Part shown: one piece after another, positions 8,930 to 19,259 of the stretch
Layout: every line of letters begins with the position of its first letter
How positions within the stretch are numbered: position 1 is the stretch's first letter
Assembly: GCA_003427395.1 (NCBI GenBank)
Contig: BFEA01000566.1
Location: 157,975 to 184,915, forward strand
From: Chara braunii
Taxonomy: Eukaryota > Streptophyta > Charophyceae > Charales > Characeae
Length of the DNA stretch: 26,941 nucleotides
Direction: 5' to 3'
Translations under genes and position numbers: made by a program
Notes under the pieces: model-generated
The model's input: only the letters and a program-made list of their open reading frames with translations
The model's database searches: none
Told to the model about the DNA's origin: nothing

Positions 8930-10160
8930 ATAAACAAATTCATCCATAAGTGGGAGGATGACTGAAAATGTTTTATGGGTGATTCTCCTTCAGAGTGGGA
9001 GGAGTCTTAAAAATTAATATGGAAGGCTCACCCTTGAGAGGAAGGCGGGTGGTTTAAAAAGAATTTTTATGGAGTTAGAATATTTATTTCCGGCCCAATC
9101 GGCAGTTCCACTCTGTTGGGCCTCAGCTGCCAGTAAGCGTGTCATCTGCGGCAGGGAAACCTGTCATGTAAGAAAGCCCTTACCCGGCCAGTGGCTGTGA
9201 GTCCCGAGTGGTCTTGTGTGTGGCAGGGGGTAAGGGAGGAACCGTTCAATTCGGCATCCCCGCTTGCGTAGTCGCGCAAAAGCTGGTAAGGCTGGTTGTG
9301 AGTCCTTTACCTAACTTGTTATGGGTCACAAGCGGTCTAGTCTGTGACGGGGACTTTCATGATTAAGGCTTCTTGAGAAAAATTAAAGTTTTTGCTAACA
9401 GCCGGTGGGAGTGCCATCCACGGCAGGAAGGATCGGCCTGATTATGGGGCCCTCCAATCGACTATAATTTTGATTGAAAGTGGCGTTGAGTTTTGTTTAA
9501 AAAGGGTTATGAGAGTTGTTCACTGAACAAAAATTGTGGATGAGATTAGCAAGGTGTGTGATAAAAGTGAAGGATCACACTCATAAAAGTAGGATCTATG
9601 GGGAAGAGGGGTGATTTTCTTTATTTTGAAAGACTAAGTGAATATCACCGCCCATACCTTTGATGAGTTGATGAGTTAATAAAATGAGTGGCTTTTGAAT
9701 GGTAATGGTGCCTTGTGGGGTTGGGCTTAACGGGGCCCTGCCCATAAGGTACATTTGTGGTATGTGTGATAAAAGTCAAACACCCTGATTTTCTAGGTTA
9801 GCCGGAAGGTTGAGGTGTCAGATTAAATCCCACAATGAAGTTGTTTTGAGAGAGAGGTTGTACGAGAGTGTATGGATCGGTCGAGCTTGACTAATCGATG
9901 AGTGAAAAGTGAAGAATCTACGTCGAGACTGAGGCCCGAAAGTTTGACCCGCCACTGAGTCTGAGTCTTAGCCAGTGGTGGGGTGATCAGTGTGTCCGGC
10001 GCGATAAAACATCGCTCAAAGAGACCGAAAGTGTGGTAGTCCTGACTTTCGCTTTGGATGGCTCCCTGTCCGTGATTATGGTGGGTAGAAAGTGGGGCTA
10101 CCCACTTTGTTAAGTTAGAAATGGAAGAGAGTTTGTGCATAGCCGATTATTCGGCTATTG
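8930..10160 (+). repeat. Hairpin-rich non-coding region downstream of gag (array D)
   Basis: Short hairpins follow one another closely. TCATCC/GGATGA 8940-8961; CTCC/GGAG 8985-9004; CACCC/GGGTG 9029-9051; GGCCCAA/TTGGGCC 9092-9122; CCCTTACCC/GGGTAAGGG 9177-9236 (nine perfect pairs); GTCACA/TGTGAC 9325-9348; GTGTGAT/ATCACAC 9556-9580; CCGCCACTG/CAGTGGTGG 9949-9981 (one wobble); CGAAAGT/ACTTTCG 10026-10051; ATAGCCGA/TCGGCTAT 10139-10158. The first three units share a loop containing AGTGGGA-like sequence and are about 45 bases apart, so at least those are tandem-derived. Confidence 0.6.
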
Positions 10161-10542
10161 CAGATTTTTATCTTCTTGATCAGGAATTGAATAGCATTTT
10201 CGACCTTTGACTTCTGCCCGCATTGTCTCAAGGAATCGAGGTTTAGAGTTGATACAGCTTAATGACTGTCTTAATCCAGTTTAAGAACGAGTTAGAGACA
10301 AAGGAAGTTATTAAGTTTTTTTTTTTAGGACTGTATTTGGACGACGCTCGCCGTGATTGTTTGTTGAGTTTGTTCTTTTCCTTTGAAGGATCAAGGCTTG
10401 GAGAGGATACAATGATCATTTTAGTCAAAGGTAAGAATTCGAAAAAGTTGCCCTATACTTTTTTATGAAGGCTATGTTTGAATGGTACTTGGTTTAGGCA
10501 TCCATTGCGACGGGGACGTCGCTTAATAGGTTCCGGGCAGGC
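10161..10542. other. Region without recognisable gene before the inverted repeat
   Basis: Contains a T-run at about 10316-10326 and short frames open on both strands, none with recognisable content. There is no clear purine tract directly before 10543, as would be expected if an LTR began there. Confidence 0.5.
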
Positions 10543-10549
10543 TGTCGTA

Positions 10550-10575
10550 CCAAATACCCTTACAAGGGTATTTGG
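10550..10575. repeat. 26-bp perfect palindrome at left outer end
   Basis: CCAAATACCCTT at 10550-10561 and AAGGGTATTTGG at 10564-10575 are exact complements around AC. The mirrored end of the right arm has the same arms around GT (24022-24047). It lies seven bases inside the TG end. Confidence 0.9.
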
Positions 10576-11364
10576 CGTGTATTCTGCAAATCGCACGAGT
10601 GTGGCCTCGTCCGTTTGTCGGCGAGCGAGCGGGAGGTAGTTTGGGTCCTCGCCCGGATGAGCGGCGCGCGCGGGGAATTGACGGCGAGGCCATGCGCAGC
10701 CTGGGCGGGCGCGACATCGCAGGTAGAGGGACGCGGCCCGCATCAAGGTTTATTCATTATTATTTTTTTTATGATTATTTATATTATTGCCTCGCCCGCA
10801 TGTGCTGGTAAATCAGCTCTGAGGCCGGCGCCTGGGCGCGGTGGCCGATACGACAGTCGAGGACCTTGAGCAGGCTCATCGAGGCTCCGGCGTGGTTGGG
10901 GCAGTGATAAAACCCTACCCACGTCGGAGCATGGACCGAAGAGGTGAATGTGGGTGAGAGTGGCAGAGTCCGTGGTCATGGCTTCCCTCGTTTCCCACTT
11001 GGAGAGCATCGATAGCCTAAGGAAGAAACATTCTGAGTAGGCCGCGGACTGCAAGGACCAGCCGCATGGAGCCTTTCCCCCGCTGCGGTCTAAGGTTCTC
11101 ATTTTGAGTGTTTACTAATACTATCGAGGGCCGTATTAGGGCCCAGTTCACCTAGGCCATGCATAAGGCAAGAAGGCCGCGCCCTCAATTCTGCGGCCAG
11201 CTGTCTGAGTGGGGGCTTGGCAGAAGTAGACTTTAAGGTGGTGGCGGGCCTTGCCGGAGTGAAGTGGTCAGGAGGAGGTAGTGGCGATCAGCGGCGGTAT
11301 CTGCTAGGCGCAGCGCCGTCAGACTTGGGCATAGGACCGAAAAGCCAGTCGAACCAGGGAGAGT

Positions 11365-11490
11365 CGGTCCCTCCGAAGTTTCCCTCAGGCTGGCGGGCGC
11401 TATCGGGCAGACCGCTGCCTGGTTCCCCCGAAGTTTCCCTCAGGCTGAAGGGCGCTGCCTAGATCCCACCGAAGTTTGCCTCAGGATAGT
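11365..11490 (+). repeat. Three-unit tandem repeat
   Basis: CCGAAGTTTCCCTCAGG or a close variant starts at about 11373, 11428 and 11469, with GGGCGCT-containing spacers between. The inverted copy has three matching units near 23112-23225, with differing spacers. Confidence 0.7.
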
Positions 11491-12245
11491 TGGGGCTGGT
11501 GGACAACCTGTCGGTCACCGACGGGGTCCGCTGCTGTAGGGAGCAGCATTAGCCGAGGAAGGAGGTTGGGCGACCGCACTTGCACTTGGCGCTGAGCAGA
11601 GGGGGCAACGATGAACCGAGCGACGTAGGAAGTGAGTAGCAAGCGGAGCGGTGCAACGGAGCAACAACGCTGAGGTAGGAGATGCTGCGCAGGGGAACAA
11701 GTGGCAGAGCGGAATGTACCCGGGTGCTATCTGTGTCCGGATTCATGCACAGGGCGTGACGGGGGAGAATCGGAGCATGGCGGGGTGAAGGCAATAGAGG
11801 TGAGGAGGAGCGAAGTGTTGTGAGGGCAGGCGCAGAAGTGGTAGGGAGGGCCGACAGACTGACTACTACGGGGCGATAGTCGGGCGGGGACTGAGGCAGG
11901 CTGAAGAGGAAAGTCAGGGAGCGGATGAACTTGGACGCGAGCGGCGCCAGGTACATTCGAAACTAAAGGAGCCGGGAGTAACCATGGCCGAAGCAGATAG
12001 CATAAAGCCCGCCCGTTCCTTGATGGAAACGGGCGGGGAAAAGTGTTGATTCGAGTTTATTGGGCGGGGCGAATTGAGTGGAAAGGTCGGAATGGGGAAA
12101 GGATTAGTAGGAAGGGGAGAAACGGGGGTAGGAGCTGCGCGGAGATGGTGAAAGTGAAGAAGAAGGGGGTCGGAAAAACAGATAACTCGCTCCTTTCTCT
12201 ATGAAATCGAGCGAGGGAGGAACCGAAACCGGGATTTTGGAGGGC

Positions 12246-12410
12246 TGCGAACAGCCATTTCGTCGAAACGGATATATTATATTTTTTGAACGAAATCAAA
12301 ACTGACTTTTTTTGCCAAAATCCGGTCGGAAATTTTTGACCGCAGGGGGTCCTGCGTTCCCTGAACGCCCCCTTTATGTATCTGGTCTATGGTTAGGACC
12401 AGATAAAAAA

Positions 12411-12441
<31 letters not shown>

Positions 12442-12612
12442 AAATTGTATCTGGTCTCAACCATAGACCAGATACATGTAGGGGGTCCGGCGTTCCGGGA
12501 ACGCCGGACCCACAAAAGCAAAAAATTCCGACCGGATTTTGGCAAAAAAAATCAGTTTTGATTTCGTTCAAAAAATATAATATGTCCGTTTTGACGAAAT
12601 TGTTGTTTGCGA
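12246..12612. mobile_element. Foldback MITE inserted in left arm (357 bp) with 5-bp duplication
   Basis: Insert 12251-12607 is flanked by TGCGA on both sides (12246-12250 and 12608-12612). Its ends are long inverted repeats of about 150 bases: ATTTCGTC, then AAACGG, then TATATTATATTTTTTG, GAACGAAATCAAAACTGA and CCAAAATCCGGTCGGAA appear near the left end and as complements near the right end. Inside are a second nested pair, GTATCTGGTCTATGGTT and its complement, and a central (AAAT)n tract. The inverted copy lacks the insert: it reads straight through the matching site near 22341-22350. It encodes nothing, so it is non-autonomous. The superfamily is unassigned. Confidence 0.9.
12406..12444. 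repeat. (AAAT)n microsatellite in MITE centre
   Basis: About nine consecutive AAAT units form the hinge between the two arms of the foldback MITE. Confidence 0.9.
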
Positions 12613-14527
12613 GTTAGGGTATGAATTTAGTTTTTGAGTTAGATTAGCAGATAGAGGGGTAGAAGAGAAATGAGCTGCGTTGAGCTATAGAGAAGAGGCA
12701 AAGGAAGAAAGAGGGAGAAGACATGCCGAAGTCGATTGTAAATGGGATCGAGGAAGGGAAAAGGCCATTTCAACGTTTTTTGGCCGGACGAATTGAATAG
12801 CGGATTCAGAATGGCGAGTGGGGAAGTAAAAAAGGTGTTAGTAAGGGAAAGCGGTGCGCGGGGCTATTGAAGAGACAGATATGGAGGAAGCGGGCAACAC
12901 GAAACTCACCCGATCCGCCATGAAATCGGGTGAGGGAAAGTACGTTTTTGAAGTTTTGAGGGACGGCGAGTTGGAATATGAAGTTAGTTCTTACGGTGGG
13001 TTAGTAGAAAAGGAGGTAGAGAGGAAGGGAGTTGCGTGAGGCTATGGAGGAATGGGAGTGAGAAGTCGAGACTATTGGCTGATTCTCGATGGGATCAGTT
13101 GGGAAAAGACAGTAAGTATGAGTTTTTAGGTAGGGCAAATCTAATAATGAAGGCAAAATTAGAAGGGAGTTAGTAGGAATGGAGTATGGAGGGGAGAGGT
13201 GTGCGGGGGAACGCTCGGAGTTTGGATATGGCCACTAGTGAGAACGGGTGTGATAGGAATGATGTTCGGGTGGCCCGCTCGTATCGCTACAGGAACAGGC
13301 AAGTCGGGATAGGATTCTTAAGTTCTTAGGAGAAGCGAATCTGATAATGCTGTTAGCTTCATTAGAGAGAGAGAGAGCTGCCCGGTTGAATGTTATGGAA
13401 TAAGAACTATGTACCCAACCTCGTTCTAGTGGAGGATTCATTCACTTTCTATATATTGAGGGAGTGACCGGGACCGGAACGAGGTGGGACGAATATACCT
13501 ACCTGATCAAAGGGGGGAGTTTGTACATCCGATCGGGGGGGAATAATAAGGAAGGGGAAGTCCTACCTGCTAACCGTTGTTGTGTTACGAGGCCGAATAA
13601 ACCAAGCCGGGAGACTGGTAGGTACCTTTGGAAGTCGAGGAATGCGCTGCCCCTCATAGCAGCGGGGTAGCGAAAACCACGAGGGGACTGAAAACTTGCC
13701 TGGCATATAGTTGGCTAGGTTCTAAGGAAGGCTCACCTCGTTCCACCTACATCTGAGAGTGGCGTGCAACCTGACCCGTGGTCGGACACCCATAGCTGTT
13801 GACTAGTGTTATTGCTAGGGGTCGCCGTTGTGCACGGCTGCTGCATCTGTGAAATGAGCACAAGGCGGCGGCGTGTGGGGTACCGTTGCGGGGAGCTACT
13901 GCTGCGGGCCGCTATAGGTTGAGTACATTCTGTTAGTGCGTATTGTGCACCAGCTGCTGCCGCCGCAGATTGAGCACGGATTGCTAGTGCTACGGCTAGC
14001 TGCACACTGCAGACCTACAACTGCTGGATCGCGTGGACAGTGTGTTGCTGTTGAGGGTAGAGTGCTGTAGCGGGGACCGCCGCTGCATATCGCTGCTGCT
14101 ATGTTTGAGGACTGTTACAAATTGTTGTGTGGTCGCGATCAGGCTAAATAGAGGTGTTGAAACTCAGAAAGGTGATCAGACCTGGCAAGTAAGGGGTTAG
14201 TGCAGCAGTTCGAGGAGTCATTGGAAGTTTCACTTCAGTGGTTTGACCCGGAGAGTTGACCAAGCTGTTACTTTTTGGCTGCCATTGCGGGGCCCTAAGG
14301 CGATTCAAGGTATCAATACCCTCTCCTGCGAGTCTAAGAGCACCCCTCTTGGATCTGAGAGTCTCAAACTTGTCTTCTTCTACCCTTCTTATTCTATGTT
14401 TAATCCTGTTACGAGAGGAAGGCGGCAGGCGGGATTGCAACCCGTAGGACCGCAGCAAGACTCTGTGGGGAGTCAACCCACCGATTGCGGGAGCTCTGGC
14501 GGAACTCAGGAGGAGTTGTGGAGGCAA

Positions 14528-14550
14528 GGAACTGACAGGTAACCAGTTCC
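14528..14550 (+). other. Hairpin overlapping a splice-donor-like motif
   Basis: GGAACTG 14528-14534 pairs with CAGTTCC 14544-14550, with ACAGGTAAC in the loop. Copy 1 has the left arm and loop but N calls in the right arm. In copy 3 the right arm has diverged. Confidence 0.4.
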
Positions 14551-14869
14551 TTTCCTTTTATAAACCCAGATTATAACCCCTATTTGTATTTCTCATTGCA
14601 TCTCTGGCTGCGTATATGGTGTTTAGCCCTATCTTAGTTTCTTGGTTTGACTTTTAGAACACTGAATCAGGCTAAATAAAGGAATGTTGTGAAGTTTTAG
14701 TTTTCGTTTTTGCTGACTTTGTGAACTTAGACTGTTAGAAAGAACTGCATCTGGGGGAAAGGCACGATGGGGTTTTGTTTTGTATGATGATTGACCGGGT
14801 CATTAAGGCTGGGGAGTCCTCATAAGTTTGGGGAACACCTGTGCTTTGTTTTACTTTGGTTATGCATGG

Positions 14870-15760
14870 AGAAATTAGACCCTTCTATAAGTTTAGGGGG
14901 TCTGATTGCTCTGGAGCCAGGGATGTCCCCATAAGTTTAGGGAGACCCAGTGCTATGGTTTTTGCATGGAGGGTCAGGCTGTTCTGTAAGTTCAGGTGGC
15001 CTGACTGCTCTGGCATGTGAGGGGTTTGATTGTGATTGATTTTCAGGGACTCAGGGTGCTCAATAAGTTTTTGTGTCTTGGGTTGCTTTATTTTCATTGA
15101 GATTGTACTTGTTTCTTTTGTTTCTGAACGAGGAGACTTGTTCTGTAAGTTCAGTTGGCTCAGTCTCTTCCTGCTCTTTATTCTGTAGAAATAATCTAAG
15201 CAAAGAGGCAGACCCTTCTGTAAGTTCAGGGGTCTGACTCGATGCCACACACATAATGACTCAGATAGAAACGAATCCGGCAAAGAGTTGGACCCTTTTG
15301 TAAGTTCAGGGGGTCTGGCTGAAAGCCTCGCACATGCTGGAACCCAATGGTTATAACCTGGCTATACTTTATTACTATTCTATTTAAGAACGAGCTTATC
15401 AAACTGTTCTATAAGTTTAAGTGGTCTGACTATAGCCGTATCACAACTTGAAGAGAGTATAACTAAGAATAAAACTGGTGGTAAGCTGGGGCAGACTGAA
15501 CTCAAGTTAGTTCATTCATATGCAGCCTTAAAAGACAAAGGTGAAGATAAGTATATACAACTTGGATATTTTAAATAGTCTAGGGCGACTTGAGTGGTTT
15601 AGTCATGTGCCCAAAGAAGAGAAAAGTAGTTGTGCCCTCCGTTTGTGTATATTTGGTCAAGTCAGAACGCTCTCTAAGTTTAGGTATTCTGACTCTAGGC
15701 ATGGCTAAATTGAGTTGTTCTGTAAGTTCAGGCGGTCTGACCTATGCCTTATGCAAGCTA
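14870..15760 (+). repeat. Hairpin array A, copy 2
   Basis: Same array as 1755-2650. Several stems are better preserved here: GTCAGGC 14973-14979 with GCCTGAC 14999-15005, and GTCAGAA 15661-15667 with TTCTGAC 15687-15693. The second of these is degenerate in copy 1. The conserved core again includes GTAAGTT or its variants. Confidence 0.75.
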
Positions 15761-16029
15761 GCTGTAATGGGTTAAATCATTGAGAGATCATAAACTATTG
15801 TTTGTCCACGTTAACTTGGGATTGACGAGAGTACTTACCTTTGTGGTATGGCTTGCATGTGACTAAGTGAGGCCACTACTTAGTCTGAGTTTCAGGTTGA
15901 TAGGTAGTTGCTTAAGTTGTTCGCCACGTGCTAGAGCCATAGGAGTTAGTGTCAATTTCTGCATTTTCTGTAATAATTTTCTTACTTAGGTCAATTCTTG
16001 CATTTTCTGAAGTTTTCTCTTGTACTTGG

Positions 16030-16740
16030 CTTTGTATAACTTTGGCAAACTACTTTCCTTACGGGAAGCGCTGCCGAAATTTCCACAAATCCAAGGAGTT
16101 GGTTAAATTTTGACTTTTCAAAAGTTCAACTTTGTTTTTTCTCGTATCTGACTTAGTTAAAATCTAGGATGTCTCCCTTTCTAGAGGGAGTGCTGCCCAA
16201 ATTTTTGCTAATTCAGGGAGTTAGATAAAATTGGACTTTGGGAAGTCAAAGTTACTTTCAAATTCTGGACTTAGCCTTGTATAAATTTTGGCATAGCGCT
16301 TTTCTAGAGGGAGTGTTGCTGAAATTTCTACAAAATTAAGGAGTTAATTAAATTCTGTCTAAAGTTGAACTCGAGCTGTCTTTCGAGTTCATATCTGACT
16401 TAGTATAAATTCGGAAAGCCTCCCTATTGAAGGGAGTGTTGCCCAAATTTCTTCTATTTCAGGGAGTTAGACAGAGTTTGACTTTCAAGAGCTATGAATT
16501 ATTTCTTCTTTTTGAATCTGACTTAGTATAAATATGGAAAATCTCCCTTTCTAAAGGGAATGTTGCCCAAATTTATGCTATTTCAGGAAGTTAGACATAA
16601 TTTTGACTTTTGGAGTTAGAAATTATTTCTCTCTTTCATATCAGGACTTATATAAATTCTTGGAAAGACATTTTTCCTACGGGAAGCGCTGCCGAAATTT
16701 TCCTAGTTTAAAGGAAATCGATTATGTTTTGACAGGTGGC
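16030..16740 (+). repeat. Hairpin array B, copy 2
   Basis: Six units match 2925-3610. Some stems differ from copy 1 but still pair: the fourth is CTCCCT/AGGGAG around ATTGA, and the fifth is TCCCTTT/AAAGGGA around CT, where copy 1 has CCTTTC/GAAAGG. Confidence 0.75.
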
Positions 16741-17382
16741 AATTTTGATAATCCACTCTGACTAAGGAATATTTTGCCATATTGTTTAGAGTTAGGCTTA
16801 GACATAGTAAATCAGGATGACTTGGCTAAGATCACGATATGAAGATTGTTCTCCATGAACTTATAGGTTTAGTTTGGGACATTGACCTGTCATGTGTTAC
16901 AGATCCTCTTGATCGTCTGATTCAAGTTCAGGACTAGATTCAACTTGATCCTTTGAGGATCATCATCTGTTATCACTGATAANAGGTCGGTTGCCGATTC
17001 GTNGGTTTANGACTCGATTCCAACTCACCCTCCACACTCAACCTAAAAGGCTTTAGNCCTGGTGATTTCATTGTTTCGTTATGGTTTTCACCCGGACTTT
17101 TATTGAATGGTCATTTAACAAAGGTACTGAGTATTTATTTAAGGTTGGTTGGACAGGAGGTTGGGGCTTACATGACTAAAGCAAGGGGTATGAGTGTTGA
17201 AGATGGTTGACATTGACTCCGTGTAGTGTGTGGGCCGTCGATTGACTTGTTGATGTGATTTGCAGGTATGTACTATGAATCGGATTCTGGATTTGGTTGC
17301 CTGCGATCACATATATACGTATGGATGTGAGGGACCCCAATGAGCCTGTGAGAAGTGATCGTCACATACTTCCCCCTTTATG

Positions 17383-17394
17383 TATATATATATA
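17383..17394 (+). promoter_or_regulatory. TATA-box-like tract, copy 2
   Basis: An alternating TA tract in the same context as 4266-4280. It would lie inside the inverted-repeat spacer, so a promoter here would transcribe towards the right arm. Confidence 0.4.
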
Positions 17395-17680
17395 CATCGG
17401 CGTACGTAGGATAAATGTCTGCATAGGTTAAGGGGTCCCGTACAAAAAAGGATACTCAGAGGGTAAGACTGTGAGGCCCAGGGAGGATCCCTTCGTTTAT
17501 TTTGCGATACTTCTTGAAAATTTTCTTAGTCGGACGTTGATCCTGGGCCGGGATTCAAGGTCCTTGTCCAGGACATCCCAAGCCCTAGGCTCTGTGGGGG
17601 AGGGGTTTTCCCTCGCGCAGAGCCTATTTGCCTTGCCTACCGAGACGCTTAGACCAAAGGCCGGGGGTCTCGCGGCGGCT

Positions 17681-17733
17681 GCACGGCTATTCCTTCAGCC
17701 GTGCAATGTCGTAAAGGGTTAGATTCTCACGAC
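17681..17733 (+). other. Two adjacent hairpins, copy 2
   Basis: GCACGGCT 17681-17688 pairs with AGCCGTGC 17697-17704, identical to copy 1. The second hairpin, GTCGT 17708-17712 with ACGAC 17729-17733, keeps its inner stem only through wobble pairs. Confidence 0.6.
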
Positions 17734-18487
17734 AATTCGAGTCTGACACTTAAGTGTCATAAGCGGTTCTCGGATCCACGAGAGACCGCCTGATTATGGG
17801 CACTACATAGTACGCCATCATCGCGACTACTTGCGTACGCTTGCATTGCAAGTCGATATGAGATAGCCCTGCGTCCGCGCGGTTTTATACTAAGTTTCGC
17901 GCGTGACGCCTATCCAAATTCCGCATTGCGAAGTTATGGGATGGCTACTGAGGAGCTAGGAGTGTTGTCATGTTGTTTGTGTTGTGTCGTTTCGTATGTG
18001 TATGTGTGTGTGAGTTTTATTTTTGTGTTCGTAAAGTGGTGTGCGCGTGGTGTGTGGGAAGCGTCGTAGTCGACCGACGACGAGTCGCGCATGGAACCTC
18101 AGCCCCCCAAGATGTTGGTTCGCGTGCGGGTTCGATAGGCGTACTACCGCGCGTACCCCCTATGCTACAACGAACGAGAAAATGTCCTCGACTGGTCCAC
18201 CTCTGCGATCGCCACTGATTATTCTTCATACTGTGAACTGGTAGCTCGGCGGGATTACGCCCACCGAAGAGGGGTGACAACTCTCGTAAAGTGGAGGTTA
18301 GTCGTGCCCCGTGTAAGCCCTATCCTGTCGTAGGGGCTTGCGAGAGGTATGGCTGGCGCACTCGGTCGGAGCGGATTTGTGGAAGCTCCAATGTATATTC
18401 GCGATGAACGATTTATACCAACTCCTGCGTGACGCGGCCGCGAGGGTCCCGCTTTGCCCTGGTGCAGTGCCGGACTGATGCGTTTGA

Positions 18488-18502
18488 CAGGTTTTCACCA
18501 TA
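18488..18502. other. Inversion junction between copy 2 and copy 3
   Basis: Copy 2 matches copy 1 up to GACAGG (copy 1 has GACAAG near 5372). After a few bases (TTTTCACC) the sequence becomes the reverse complement of the array B unit near 16545. No long microhomology or target-site duplication is evident. Confidence 0.8.
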
Positions 18503-19015
18503 TTTATACTAAGTCAGATACAAAGGGCAGAAATAATTTCTAACTCTAGAAAGTTAAACTCTGTCTAACTCCCTGAAATAGCAAAAATTTGGGCAACACT
18601 CCCTTTAGAAAGGGAGACTTTCCAGATTTATACTAAGTCAGATATGAACTCGAAAAGCAGCTCGAGTTCAACTTTAGACAGAATTTAATTAACTCCTTAC
18701 TTTTGTAGAAATTTCGGCAGCACTCCATCTAGAAAAGTGCTATGTCAAAATTTATACAAGGCTAAGTCTAGAATTTGAAAGTAACTTTAACTTCCCAAAA
18801 TTCAATTTTGTCTTAACTCCCTGAATTAGCAAAAATTTGGGCAGCACTCCCTCTAGAAAGGGAGACATCCTAGATTTTAACTAAGTCAGATACGAGAAAA
18901 AACAAAGTTGAACTTTTGACGAGTGAAAATTCAACTAACTCCTTGGATTTGTAGAAATTTCGGCAGCGCTTCTCGCAGAGAAAGTAGCTTGCCAAGATTT
19001 ATGCAAAGCCAAGTA
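18500..19015 (-). repeat. Hairpin array B, copy 3 (truncated)
   Basis: The array B units are present on the minus strand, recognisable by GGCAGC or GGGCAAC next to CTCCCTTTAGAAAGGGAG-like stems. The last unit is cut off at the inversion junction. Confidence 0.7.
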
Positions 19016-19259
19016 TAAGATAAGATTTCAGAAAATGCAAGAATTGACCTAAGTAAAAAAGTTATTACGAACATGTTGGAATTGACACTAACTCCTATGG
19101 CTCTAGCACGTGGCGAGCAACTAAAGCAACTACCTATCAACCTGAAACTCAGACTAAGTAGTGGCCCCACTCAGTCATATGCAAGCCATACCACAAAGGT
19201 AAGTACTTTCGTCAATCCAAAGTTAACCTGGACAAACAATAGTTCATGATCTCTCAATG

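Larger units (their letters stand above)
11855..13105 (+). repeat. Hairpin array C (period about 178 bp)
   Basis: Five regularly spaced hairpins, plus a likely sixth upstream. CCCGCCCGTT 12008-12017 with AACGGGCGGG 12028-12037; CTCGCTC 12186-12192 with GAGCGAG 12209-12215; TCGAT 12732-12736 with ATCGA 12747-12751; CTCACCCGAT 12905-12914 with ATCGGGTGAG 12925-12934; CTGAT 13079-13083 with ATCAG 13094-13098. With the 362-base MITE insertion and its duplication removed, centres are 178, 179, 178 and 169 apart. Loops share an ATGG/ATGAA core. Between hairpins, each unit repeats GGGAAAAG after the stem, TTAGTAGGAA-like sequence mid-unit and GAGCTGCGCGG-like sequence later. A possible earlier unit is CTGACTA/TAGTCGG at 11859-11883. 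Confidence 0.8.
10543..16545 (+). repeat. Left arm of giant inverted repeat
   Basis: Matches the reverse complement of 18500-24054 colinearly: 10543 pairs with 24054, the array at 11850-13105 with about 21880-23200, and 16545 with about 18500. In one stretch (about 14240-14510 against 20490-20760) I counted 16 substitutions in roughly 270 bases. The arm starts TGTCGTACC and the other arm ends GGTACGACA, so the outer ends are TG...CA. It combines a segment found only in copies 2 and 3 (10543-13172) with most of LTR-like copy 2. No target-site duplication is visible at the outer ends. Confidence 0.85.
16546..18490 (+). other. Spacer of the giant inverted repeat
   Basis: The 3' third of LTR-like copy 2, which has no inverted partner in the window. 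It holds the end of array B, the TATA-like tract, the paired hairpins and the GC-rich terminal part. If the inverted repeat were transcribed through, this would be the loop. Confidence 0.75.
13173..18492 (+). repeat. LTR-like long direct repeat, copy 2
   Basis: Aligns with 61-5390 over its whole length and has the same internal order: CTG-rich segment, arrays A and B, TATA-like tract, paired hairpins and GC-rich 3' part. It lies downstream of gag, which suggests a 3' LTR. The 3' end is broken: after TTTGACAGG the sequence jumps to an inverted copy of array B. A purine run, GGAGGGGAGAGG at 13188-13199, precedes TG at 13200. That would look like a polypurine tract and LTR start, but the run also falls in phase as part of the next array C unit. 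Confidence 0.8.

Noticed and set aside
8186-10542. Degenerate pol gene (protease, RT, RNase H, integrase)
   Set aside because: I found no recognisable catalytic motif in any frame. Stops are frequent and hairpins dense.
10533-10543. Target-site duplication flanking the giant inverted repeat
   Set aside because: Bases before 10543 (GGGCAGGC) do not match bases after 24054 (TCGAGTTGG).
10779-11102. 107-codon minus-strand frame, with a 108-codon counterpart at 23492-23818
   Set aside because: The 3-base indel keeps the frame, but most base differences change amino acids and no family is recognisable. This is consistent with GC-rich open sequence.
11549-11956. Ser/Pro/Leu-rich minus-strand frame, counterpart 22730-23044
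   Set aside because: Composition follows from a purine-rich sense strand. Many residues differ between the copies and no motif is seen.
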